The notes beneath the pieces were generated by a model. That model ran no database searches and had not been told where the DNA came from. It saw only the letters and a program-made list of their open reading frames with translations. This document shows, piece by piece, positions 55,266 through 62,700 of a DNA stretch of 64,000 nucleotides; the first letter of the stretch is position 1, and the number at the start of each line of letters is the position of its first letter. A program made the position numbers and the translations under genes. The stretch is from Catellatospora citrea (GTDB lineage: Bacteria; Actinomycetota; Actinomycetes; Mycobacteriales; Micromonosporaceae), in assembly GCF_003610235.1 (NCBI RefSeq), contig NZ_RAPR01000001.1, forward strand, positions 4,774,001 through 4,838,000, written 5' to 3'.

Positions 55266-56201
55266 GTGAAGAAGCGTCTTGTTCTCGTGGCGGTTGTTGC
55301 CGCCGGGCTCGCGCTGGCGGGCTGCGGCACCGCGAAGGAGAACACCGGCGACGGCGCGGCCACCGTCGAGGTCACCCACGCGATGGGCACCACCAAGGTC
55401 CCGGCCGCGCCCAAGCGCGTCGTCGTGCTGGACACCGACAAGGTCGACACCGCGCTGACGCTGGGCGTCAAGCCGGTCGGCGCGGCCCGCGCCGGTGAGC
55501 TCACGGGCTGGCCGACGTACTTCGGCGCCGGTGCGACCGACGGCATCACCGAGGTCGGCGTGCTCGACGAGCCTGACCTCGAAGGCATCGCGGCGCTCAA
55601 GCCGGACCTGATCCTGGGCTCCAAGTTCCGCCAGGAGAAGTACTACGCCGAGCTGTCGAAGATCGCGCCGACCGTGTTCACCGAGAACGTCGGCAAGACC
55701 TGGAAGGCGAACTTCCTGCTCGACGGCAAGGCGCTGGGCAAGGAGCAGCAGGCCAAGGACCTGCTCGCGGCGTACGAGAAGCGCGCCAAGGAGGTCGGCG
55801 CGGCCGTCCCCGACGCCGCGACCCTGAAGATCTCCCTGGTCCGCTTCATGCCCGACCACATCCGGATCTACGGCCCCGAGTCCTTCTCCGGCATCGTCCT
55901 CGGCGACGCCGGCCTCGCCCGCCCCGAGCGCCAGCTCCTGGCAGCCAAGGACGACAAGCGCTTCGACAAGGTCAGCGCCGAGCGCCTCACCGAGGTCGAC
56001 GGCGACTTCATCTTCGTAGCCGCCTATGGCGAGAAGTCCGCCGCCGAGCAGGCGAAGATCACCGCCGGCCCCCTCTGGGCGACCCTCGGCGCGGTGAAGG
56101 CGGGCAAGACCCAGGTCGTGGCCGACGAGACATGGATGACCGGCATCGGCGTAACCGCCGCCAACAAGATCCTCGACGACCTCGCAACCTACCTGAAGTA
56201 A
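55266..56201 (+). CDS. Iron-siderophore binding lipoprotein
   Basis: 311 residues. Lipoprotein signal MKKRLVLVAVVAAGLALAGC with the lipobox LAGC (C20). A two-lobed periplasmic-binding fold of the helical-backbone type: RVVVLDTDKVDTALTLGVKPVGA and IAALKPDLILGS. Captures the ferric siderophore outside the membrane for the permease/ATPase upstream. GTG 55266 with GGAAGGAAG upstream; it lies 159 bases after the ATPase, and the repeat in between may lower or separate its expression. Confidence 0.93.
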   Translation: MKKRLVLVAVVAAGLALAGCGTAKENTGDGAATVEVTHAMGTTKVPAAPKRVVVLDTDKVDTALTLGVKPVGAARAGELTGWPTYFGAGATDGITEVGVLDEPDLEGIAALKPDLILGSKFRQEKYYAELSKIAPTVFTENVGKTWKANFLLDGKALGKEQQAKDLLAAYEKRAKEVGAAVPDAATLKISLVRFMPDHIRIYGPESFSGIVLGDAGLARPERQLLAAKDDKRFDKVSAERLTEVDGDFIFVAAYGEKSAAEQAKITAGPLWATLGAVKAGKTQVVADETWMTGIGVTAANKILDDLATYLK

Positions 56202-56217
56202 CCCCCCACCCCACCCC

Positions 56218-56306
56218 AAGATCGCGACGATCTTGCTTGGACTGTGGGTATGACACGGGTGAAACGGTCATATCCTCAACAGTTCACGCAAGATCGTCGC
56301 GATCTT
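56218..56306 (+). repeat. 73-bp palindromic repeat, copy 4 (extended to 89 bp)
   Basis: Core 56226-56298; outer arms AAGATCGCGACGATCTTGC and its exact complement extend the stem to 19 perfect bases. Interior has GGGTATGACACGGG. Faces copy 5 across the DUF559 gene. Confidence 0.9.
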
Positions 56307-56321
56307 TGCTTGGCAGCGGGG

Positions 56322-57155
56322 TTAGGGAGGGGTGAGGAGGGGGCGGAGGGTGGTGAGGATGCGGGCGGGGTGGCGGTAGAGGTCGGCGTCGGTGAAGTGG
56401 CGCATGCGCCAGCCCTGGGTGGCCAGCCAGTTGCCGCGGCGGCGGTCGTGGCGGATGCGGTCGCGGGTGAGGTGCGAGGAGCCGTCGTACTCGATGCCGA
56501 CCTTGAGTTGCTCGTAGCCCAGGTCGAGGCGGAAGTAGCCGACTTGGAGTTGGGGTTCGGGGCGTGGGAGGCCGCCGTCGATGACGACCAGGCGTAACTG
56601 GCTTTCTTGGCGGCATTCGGCGCGGGCGTCGGCGAGGGGGACCAGTTCGCGGGCCTGGCAGACGCCGGGGAGGCCGCCGTGGGTGATCAGTTCAGCGTGC
56701 AGTGCCTCGAGGCTGACGGCCTCCGCGCGCAGTGCGGCGTCGAGGATCGGCAGGGCGTCGATGCGGCGTACGACGCGGGCCAAGGTCACCGCGACGCGCT
56801 CGGGTGGCAGCGCGGGCACGCCGTGGAGCAACACCGGCGCGGGGAGTGGGAGGGCCGACTCGCCGGACCGCACTCCCGCAAGTCTCGGGTGGGGACTGCC
56901 CTGTGGCACCGTCACATGGATCAGTGGAGAAGGCGACACCCCGAAGCCATACCAGGCCGCAGCCGTCGGCCCCGACAGCCGAGCACCCTCGGGGAGCAGC
57001 GCGAACAGCGCCTGCACCCGACTGACCTCATCCGTGTCCAGCGCATAGACACCCCGCCAGGGCCGGCTCAGATCACCACGGCCATACGCGGTCCGCAGCG
57101 CCGACACCGAAACCCCCGCGGCCCCCAACTGCCGAAGCGTCCCAGGAACAGTCAC
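56322..57155 (-). CDS. DUF559 domain protein with N-terminal AbiEi-like winged helix
   Basis: 277 residues. N-terminal part (about 1-60) resembles the antitoxin-type helix-turn-helix that precedes many actinobacterial DUF559 domains (VSALRTAYGRGDLSRPWRGVYAL). The C-terminal 100 residues have the restriction-like fold signature LRLVVIDGGLPRPEPQLQV, FRLDLGYEQLKVGIEYDGSSHLTRDRIRHDRRRGNWLATQGW, with D and E-x-D of a PD-(D/E)XK-like site. DNA cleavage is possible but unproven. Bracketed by inverted palindromic repeats. Confidence 0.82.
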   Translation of the reverse strand: MTVPGTLRQLGAAGVSVSALRTAYGRGDLSRPWRGVYALDTDEVSRVQALFALLPEGARLSGPTAAAWYGFGVSPSPLIHVTVPQGSPHPRLAGVRSGESALPLPAPVLLHGVPALPPERVAVTLARVVRRIDALPILDAALRAEAVSLEALHAELITHGGLPGVCQARELVPLADARAECRQESQLRLVVIDGGLPRPEPQLQVGYFRLDLGYEQLKVGIEYDGSSHLTRDRIRHDRRRGNWLATQGWRMRHFTDADLYRHPARILTTLRPLLTPP

Positions 57156-57274
57156 GCCCCGCAGCCTGCGACGCCCCCGCCCTCAACTCCACCACCCGGC
57201 CCCGACGCCTGTGGACAACCCCACCCTTGTGGACAACCCCCACCCCACCCGGGCTCTGTGCTACACCCCCAAAA

Positions 57275-57365
57275 CAAGATCGCGACGATCTTGCGTGAAC
57301 TGTTAGGGATATGGTCGGTTTGCCCGTGTCATACCCACAGTCCACGCAAGATCGTCGCGATCTTG
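57275..57365 (-). repeat. 73-bp palindromic repeat, copy 5 (extended to 91 bp)
   Basis: Core 57284-57356, outer perfect arms CAAGATCGCGACGATC... of 23 bases. Orientation opposite to copy 4, and its interior (GGGTATGACACGGG on the minus strand) is closest to copy 4. Separates DUF559 and sdhB. Confidence 0.9.
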
Positions 57366-57369
57366 GGGA

Positions 57370-58365
57370 TCAGCGCTCGGGGTGGTAGTAGTTCAGGGTG
57401 TTCGGGTTGATGGGGAACGTGATGTCGTCGCCGAAGGGGGACGCGGCGGCGGCCCGGTCGGAGAGCATTTCGTTCAGGTTGACGTGGCCTGAGGCGTTGA
57501 CCTCTGACGGCTGCGGCGGGGTGAGTTCGCGGCTGAAGTCGACCGGGGCCTGGCCGTCGGCGACCGTCACGGGGCCGGCGTGCACCGTGGGACCGCTCGG
57601 CACGGTGGCGGCGAGCTGGTCACGGCGGAGAATCTTGCGTCCGAATACCACCAGCGGATCATACCGGCGATCCACGACCCGTTCCTTCATGGGGATGATG
57701 GCGTTGTCGGTGATCTTGATGTGTTCCGGGCAGACCTCGGTGCAGCACTTGGTGATGTTGCAGTAGCCCAGGCCCTGGGACTGCTGCGCGATCTCCTTGC
57801 GGTCGTGCCGGGCGTCGAGCGGGTGCATGTCCAGCTCGGCGGCGCGGATGAACAGGCGCGGGCCGGAGAAGGCCGGCTTGTTCTCGTCGTGGTCGCGTAC
57901 GACGTGGCAGGTGTTCTGGCAGAGGAAGCACTCGATGCACTTGCGGAACTCCTGCGAGCGCTCCACGTCGATCTGCTGCATCCGGTACTCGCCGGGGGCC
58001 AGGTCGGCCGGCGGCGCGAACGCGGGCATCTCCTGTGCCTTCTGGTAGTTGAAGGACACGTCGGTGACCAGGTCACGGATGACCGGGAAGGTCCGCAGCG
58101 GGGTGACCGTGATGGTCTCGTCCTCCTCGAAGGTGGACATCCGGGTCATGCACCCGAGGCGGGGCATGCCGTTGATCTCCATCGAGCAGGAGCCGCACTT
58201 GCCGGCCTTGCAGTTCCAGCGGCAGGCCAGGTCGGGTTCCTGGGTGGCCTGCAGCCGGTGGATGACGTCGAGCACGACCTCACCCTCGTTGACCTCGACC
58301 TTGTAGTCGTTGAGCTGGCCGCCGGCCGCGTCCCCGCGCCACACCTTGAATTGCCGGACGGTCAT
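57370..58365 (-). CDS. sdhB: Succinate dehydrogenase iron-sulfur subunit
   Basis: 331 residues. [2Fe-2S] ligands C52, C57, C60 and C72 (NCKAGKCGSC, LGC), then CIECFLCQNTCHVVR and CNITKCCTEVCPEHI for the other two clusters. About 80 residues longer than typical SdhB (about 250): the extra C-terminal part (from VVFGRKILRRDQLAA) is polar with no recognised domain. Carries electrons from SdhA to the membrane subunit. ATG 58365 is inside the stop of a 24-codon micro-ORF. Confidence 0.94.
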   Translation of the reverse strand: MTVRQFKVWRGDAAGGQLNDYKVEVNEGEVVLDVIHRLQATQEPDLACRWNCKAGKCGSCSMEINGMPRLGCMTRMSTFEEDETITVTPLRTFPVIRDLVTDVSFNYQKAQEMPAFAPPADLAPGEYRMQQIDVERSQEFRKCIECFLCQNTCHVVRDHDENKPAFSGPRLFIRAAELDMHPLDARHDRKEIAQQSQGLGYCNITKCCTEVCPEHIKITDNAIIPMKERVVDRRYDPLVVFGRKILRRDQLAATVPSGPTVHAGPVTVADGQAPVDFSRELTPPQPSEVNASGHVNLNEMLSDRAAAASPFGDDITFPINPNTLNYYHPER

Positions 58366-58436
58366 GCCCTCACCTCGCTGCGCTCGGCTCCGTCATGACG
58401 GGCGTCCGACATGATGAGTTCGCTCCGCTCACTCAT
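58362..58436 (-). CDS. Micro-ORF bridging sdhA and sdhB (SERSE type)
   Basis: 24 codons, opening MSERSELIM and closing GAERSEVRA. Its ATG overlaps the sdhA TGA (ATGA) and its TGA overlaps the sdhB ATG (ATGA), so the gap between the subunit genes is one open frame. AAGGAG lies five bases before its ATG. The end CGAGCGCAGCGAGG...GGCATGA matches the xse and reductase junctions. Confidence 0.5.
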   Translation of the reverse strand: MSERSELIMSDARHDGAERSEVRA

Positions 58437-60316
58437 GACAACTCCTTGTCGGTCATGTACTTGGCCAGCTCGGACTTGTCGAACAGGGCGAGCAGGTCGG
58501 GGGTCATCGTGGGGATCGGCTGGTGGGTGAGGTCCACGTCGCCGTCGGGCGTGAGCGCGCAGACCAGGTTGACCTGGCGCCACTTCGCGTCCATCTTCGG
58601 GAAGTCCTCGCGGGTGTGACCGCCGCGCGACTCCTCGCGCTCCAGCGCCGCCTTCGCGGTGCACTCCGACACGACCAGCATGTTGCGCAGGTCGAGGGCG
58701 AGGTGCCAGCCCGGGTTGTAGCGGCGGCCGCCGGTCGCGCCGACCTTGCGGATGCGCTCGCGCAGCTCGGACAGGCGGGACAGGGACTCCTGCAGCTCGC
58801 CCTTGCGGCGGATGATGCCGACCAGGTCGCCCATCACGTCCTGCAGGTCGCTCTGCAGGGTGTACGGGTTCTCGCCGCCGTCCCGCGCCAGCGGGGTCAG
58901 CGCCTCCTCGACCGCGGCCGCGACCTGCTTGTCGTCGACCTTGGGCCGCTTGCCGAGCGTGTCGGTGTAGCTCGCCGCGTACTCGCCCGCGCGCTTGCCG
59001 AAGACCAGCAGGTCGGACAGGGAGTTGCCGCCGAGGCGGTTGGAGCCGTGCATACCGCCGGAGACCTCGCCGGCCGCGTACAGGCCGAGCACGCCCGCGG
59101 ACGCGGTGTCCGGGTCGACCTCGACGCCGCCCATCACGTAGTGGCAGGTCGGGCCGACCTCCATCGGCTGCGCGGTGATGTCCACGTCGGCCAGCTCCTT
59201 GAACTGGTGGTACATGGACGGCAGCTTCTTGAGGATCTCCGCGGCGGGGCGGCGCGAGGCGATGTCGAGGTAGACGCCGCCGGCCTTGGTGCCGCGACCG
59301 GCCTTGACCTCGGAGTTGATGGCGCGGGCCACCTCGTCGCGGGGCAGCAGCTCGGGGGGACGCCGGTTGTTGTCCGGGTCGGTGTACCAGCGGTCGGCCT
59401 CCTCGGGCGTCTCCGCGTACTGCTTGCGGAACACGTCCGGGACGTACTCGAACATGAAGCGCTTGCCCTCGGAGTTCTTGAGGACGCCGCCGTCGCCGCG
59501 CACCGACTCGGTGACCAGGATGCCCCGCACCGAGGGCGGCCACACCATGCCGGTCGGGTGGAACTGCAGGAACTCCATGTTGATCAGCTTCGCCCCGGCG
59601 CGCAGCGCCAGCGCGTGGCCGTCGCCGGTGTACTCCCACGAGTTCGAGGTGACCTTGTAGGAGCGGCCGACGCCGCCCGTGGCCAGCACCACGGCGGGGG
59701 CCTCGAACAGCACGAACTCGCCGGACTCGCGGTGGTAGCCGAACGCGCCCGCGATCCGCTTCTGTCCACCGGTCTCGTCGAGCAGCAGCTCGGTGATGGT
59801 GCACTCGGCGAACACGCGCAGCCGGGCCTGGTAGTCGCCGTGCTGGACCTTGTCCTCCTGCTGCAGCGACACGATCTTCTGCTGCAGGGTGCGGATCAGC
59901 TCCAGGCCGGTGCGGTCGCCGACGTGGGCCAGCCGCGGGTACTCGTGGCCGCCGAAGTTGCGCTGCGAGATCTTGCCGTCCTTGGTCCGGTCGAAGAGCG
60001 CGCCGTACGTCTCCAGCTCCCAGATCCGCTCCGGCGCCTCCTTGGCGTGCAGCTCGGCCATCCGGTAGTTGTTCAGGAACTTGCCGCCGCGCATGGTGTC
60101 GCGGAAGTGGACCATCCAGTTGTCGTTCGAGTTGACGTTGCCCATCGCGGCCGCCGCGCCGCCCTCGGCCATGACCGTGTGGGCCTTGCCGAACAGCGAC
60201 TTCGAGATGATGGCGACCTTCTTGCCGGCCAGCCGGGCCTCGATCGCGGCGCGCAGACCCGCGCCGCCGGCGCCGATCACGACGACGTCGTACCAGTGCT
60301 TCTCAATGTTGATCAT
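58433..60316 (-). CDS. sdhA: Succinate dehydrogenase flavoprotein subunit
   Basis: 627 residues. FAD site VVVIGAGGAGLRAAIEARLAG, covalent FAD His in KAHTVMAEGG (H46), HPTGMVWPPSVRGILVTESVRGDGG with active-site residues, GEVSGGMHGSNRLGGNSLSDLLVFG. Sdh1-type of actinobacteria. Oxidises succinate in the TCA cycle on the inner face of the membrane. Stop overlaps a micro-ORF leading to sdhB; starts 20 bases after sdhC. Confidence 0.95.
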   Translation of the reverse strand: MINIEKHWYDVVVIGAGGAGLRAAIEARLAGKKVAIISKSLFGKAHTVMAEGGAAAAMGNVNSNDNWMVHFRDTMRGGKFLNNYRMAELHAKEAPERIWELETYGALFDRTKDGKISQRNFGGHEYPRLAHVGDRTGLELIRTLQQKIVSLQQEDKVQHGDYQARLRVFAECTITELLLDETGGQKRIAGAFGYHRESGEFVLFEAPAVVLATGGVGRSYKVTSNSWEYTGDGHALALRAGAKLINMEFLQFHPTGMVWPPSVRGILVTESVRGDGGVLKNSEGKRFMFEYVPDVFRKQYAETPEEADRWYTDPDNNRRPPELLPRDEVARAINSEVKAGRGTKAGGVYLDIASRRPAAEILKKLPSMYHQFKELADVDITAQPMEVGPTCHYVMGGVEVDPDTASAGVLGLYAAGEVSGGMHGSNRLGGNSLSDLLVFGKRAGEYAASYTDTLGKRPKVDDKQVAAAVEEALTPLARDGGENPYTLQSDLQDVMGDLVGIIRRKGELQESLSRLSELRERIRKVGATGGRRYNPGWHLALDLRNMLVVSECTAKAALEREESRGGHTREDFPKMDAKWRQVNLVCALTPDGDVDLTHQPIPTMTPDLLALFDKSELAKYMTDKELS

Positions 60317-60336
60317 TTTGTGTCACCTATCCCGGC

Positions 60337-61143
60337 TCAGCCGATGAACCGCAGGTCGTTCCACCAGCCGGCGGCGAGACCCATGATGTAGAAGTCGGTG
60401 AGCGCCAGCGTCGCCAGCGTGATCCAGGCCAGTCCCATGTGCCGGGTGTTCAGCACGGAGACCCAGCTCCAGAGCTTGTAGCGCACCGGGTGCTTGGAGA
60501 AGTGCTTGAGCCGGCCGCCGATGATGTGCCGGCAGGAGTGGCAGGAGGCGGTGTACGCCCACAGCATGATCACGTTGATCCACAGGATCACGTTGCCCAG
60601 GCCGAACCCGAAGCCGCTCGGGGAGTGCATGGCCAGCACGGCGTCCCAGGTGTTGATGAGCGAGATCAGCGCGGCGGCGTAGAAGGCGTAGCGGTGCGCG
60701 TTCTGGAAGATCAGCGGGAAGCGGGTCTCGCCGGTGTACTTCGCGTGGCCGTCGGGGACGGCGCAGGCCGGCGGCGACAGCCAGAACGACCGGTAGTACG
60801 CCTTCCGGTAGTAGTAGCAGGTCAGCCGGAAGATCAGCAGGAACGGCAGGGACAGCGCCGCGAACGGGATCAGCGGGTTGTCGGGGATGAACCGTCCGAA
60901 CTCGGCGGCGGCCGGGTAGCAGCCCTTGGAGACGCAGGGGGAGTAGAACGGGGTCAGGTAGTGGTACGCGTCGACCCAGTACAACTTCTGCATGAACACC
61001 CGGAACGTCGCGTAGGCGACCCAGGCGGTGAGACCAATGACCGTCAGCACCGGTGCGAGCCACCAGCGGTCGGTGCGCAACGTCTTGGCCTCGATCGCGG
61101 CGCGCGGTTTCGCGCCGGCCGGCCTCGTTGCCGTCGTCGTCAT
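60337..61143 (-). CDS. sdhC: Succinate dehydrogenase membrane subunit (Sdh1 type)
   Basis: 268 residues, single large cytochrome-type anchor like mycobacterial Rv0249c; no separate SdhD gene. Five membrane spans; His residues in QNAHRYAFYAAALISL, SCHSCRHIIGG and NTRHMGLAWI are candidates for heme. CVSKGCYPAAAEFG is an external loop. ATG 61143 with AGGGAG eight bases away. Passes electrons to menaquinone. Confidence 0.92.
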   Translation of the reverse strand: MTTTATRPAGAKPRAAIEAKTLRTDRWWLAPVLTVIGLTAWVAYATFRVFMQKLYWVDAYHYLTPFYSPCVSKGCYPAAAEFGRFIPDNPLIPFAALSLPFLLIFRLTCYYYRKAYYRSFWLSPPACAVPDGHAKYTGETRFPLIFQNAHRYAFYAAALISLINTWDAVLAMHSPSGFGFGLGNVILWINVIMLWAYTASCHSCRHIIGGRLKHFSKHPVRYKLWSWVSVLNTRHMGLAWITLATLALTDFYIMGLAAGWWNDLRFIG

Positions 61144-61290
61144 CTTCGTCGCTCCCTGAGATACGCAGTCGTGGGAACACGTGCGTGGATCAATCACGGA
61201 CACGTTACGCCGAAAGATGTCGATCATGTGACTCGGGACACTGTGATGTGTTACATCGTTCCCTTGTCGAGGGTCCCCACCAGCGCTAAT
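61144..61290. promoter_or_regulatory. sdh promoter region with GATGTGTTACATC palindrome
   Basis: About 150 bases before sdhC contain the 13-base palindrome GATGTGTTACATC (61245-61257) and TGTGACTCGGGACACT next to it, a plausible site for a carbon or redox regulator. No gene is visible. Confidence 0.45.
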
Positions 61291-61300
61291 GCGGCAAGAC

Positions 61301-61369
61301 CGCTCGACTTGCCAGGCACGTGGGCGCTTGCGGGCGCAAGATACGCACGGGTGCCGGGCAAGTCGAGCG
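61301..61369. terminator. Multi-stem terminator after the TldE-type gene
   Basis: CGCTCGACTTGCC and GGCAAGTCGAGCG pair perfectly; inside are GGCAC/GTGCC and CTTGCG-GG-CGCAAG stems. Located 18 bases after the peptidase stop. Confidence 0.75.
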
Positions 61370-61386
61370 ATCAGGTGTGGCTGCCG

Positions 61387-62700
61387 TCAGCCGCTGGCGT
61401 TGCCGGTGATGTTCCAGGAGGCCAGGTGCAGGGCCGGGGCGGTCCACGCGCCGAGGAACACGCGTGACGGCTGCGGCACCGCCTCCGCGCCGACGCCCAG
61501 CACCGCGCCCGGCCCGAGGGCCTGCGGGTAGAGCTGGGTGAAGCGCATGTTGCGCACCGGCCGGGTCACCTCGCCGCCCTCGATCAGCCAGACGCCGTTG
61601 CGGGTCAGCCCGGTGAGCGCCAGCGTGCGCGGGTCGAGCACGCGGGTGTACCAGAGGTCGGTGATCAGCAGGCCGCGCTTGATCCGCGAGATCATCTCCT
61701 CGGTGCTGCCGGCACCGGGCGCGAACCCGAGGTTGTTGAGGATCGGCCCCCAGGCCGCACTGCCCCCGTGGCCGGTCGAGGCGGCCCCGGCCACCGCGGC
61801 GGTGCGCCGGTCGTGCGCGAGCGCCGTGGTGACGCCCTTCTCGACCAGGGCGAGCCGGGTGCGCGGGGTGCCCTCGCCGTCGAAGGGCTCGCGCGGCTCG
61901 TCGTACAGGCTGATCGCCTCGTCGAACTGGGCCGCGCCCACCTCGGCGAACGAGCGCCGTTCCTGGACCGCCTTGGCGTTGAAGCCGAACAGGGCGAAGT
62001 TGGTGAGCAGGTCGGCGACCGCCTCGGGTTCGAGGATCACCTCGTACCGGTCGGGCGGCAGTTCCACCGGGTCGGCCTGGGACCGGGCCTTGGCCGCGGC
62101 CCGGGCGCCCTGCGCCGCGCCGTCGAGGTCGGACAGGCGCACGCTGGAGCGGCGAGCCACCCCGTCCGCGCCGGCGTCGCGCGCGATGCCGTCCAGTTCC
62201 GCGGTCGTGGCCTGCGCGGCCAGGGCCTGGCCCGCGGAGTTGCGGTACGCGCCGGACCAGTGACCGGTCTGGCAGTAGCCGGCCGTCTCCAGGCCGCCCG
62301 CCGCGTCGACGAAGTCCCGCACGCGGGCCGCCCGGTCGTCGGGCGAGGCGTCCCGGGTCGCCTCGTCGACGACGCCGGACAGGACGAGCGGCGCCGCCGG
62401 GGCCAGGCCCGGCCAGCCCGGATCGCGCGGTGCCGAGCGCACCGCGGCGGCGGTGCGCGACACCAGCGAGGTCAGCCCTTCCGGGCTGGTCAGCGTCGTG
62501 GTGGTGGTGACGGTGCGGCCGTCGAGGTGCGCGCGCAGCCGCACGCTGACCGTGTCCTCGGCGACGTTCTGGTGGATGCGCGAGTTCGCGAACCGGGTCA
62601 GCCCCCGGTGCACGGCGTCGGCGGTGACGTCGACCTCGGCCCCGGGCAGCGCCCGCACCGCGAGGTCCAGCACCTGCTCAGCGGTCTGCGACACGTTCAT
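61387..62700 (-). CDS. TldE/PmbA-like metallopeptidase partner
   Basis: 437 residues. TldE features: GLTRFANSRIHQNVAEDTVSVRLR at the start, ILEPEAVADLL, GLLITDLWYTRVLDPRTLALTGLTRNGVWLIEGGEVTRPVRNMRFTQ near the end. TldE lacks the HExxxH motif and partners TldD. Together they digest unfolded peptides, and mature some peptide antibiotics (microcin B17 in E. coli). ATG overlaps the tldD stop by four bases. Confidence 0.93.
   Translation of the reverse strand: MNVSQTAEQVLDLAVRALPGAEVDVTADAVHRGLTRFANSRIHQNVAEDTVSVRLRAHLDGRTVTTTTTLTSPEGLTSLVSRTAAAVRSAPRDPGWPGLAPAAPLVLSGVVDEATRDASPDDRAARVRDFVDAAGGLETAGYCQTGHWSGAYRNSAGQALAAQATTAELDGIARDAGADGVARRSSVRLSDLDGAAQGARAAAKARSQADPVELPPDRYEVILEPEAVADLLTNFALFGFNAKAVQERRSFAEVGAAQFDEAISLYDEPREPFDGEGTPRTRLALVEKGVTTALAHDRRTAAVAGAASTGHGGSAAWGPILNNLGFAPGAGSTEEMISRIKRGLLITDLWYTRVLDPRTLALTGLTRNGVWLIEGGEVTRPVRNMRFTQLYPQALGPGAVLGVGAEAVPQPSRVFLGAWTAPALHLASWNITGNASG

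Noticed and set aside
61144..61300. Separate SdhD gene upstream of sdhC
   Set aside because: No frame with membrane spans; the Sdh1-type enzyme uses a single large anchor.
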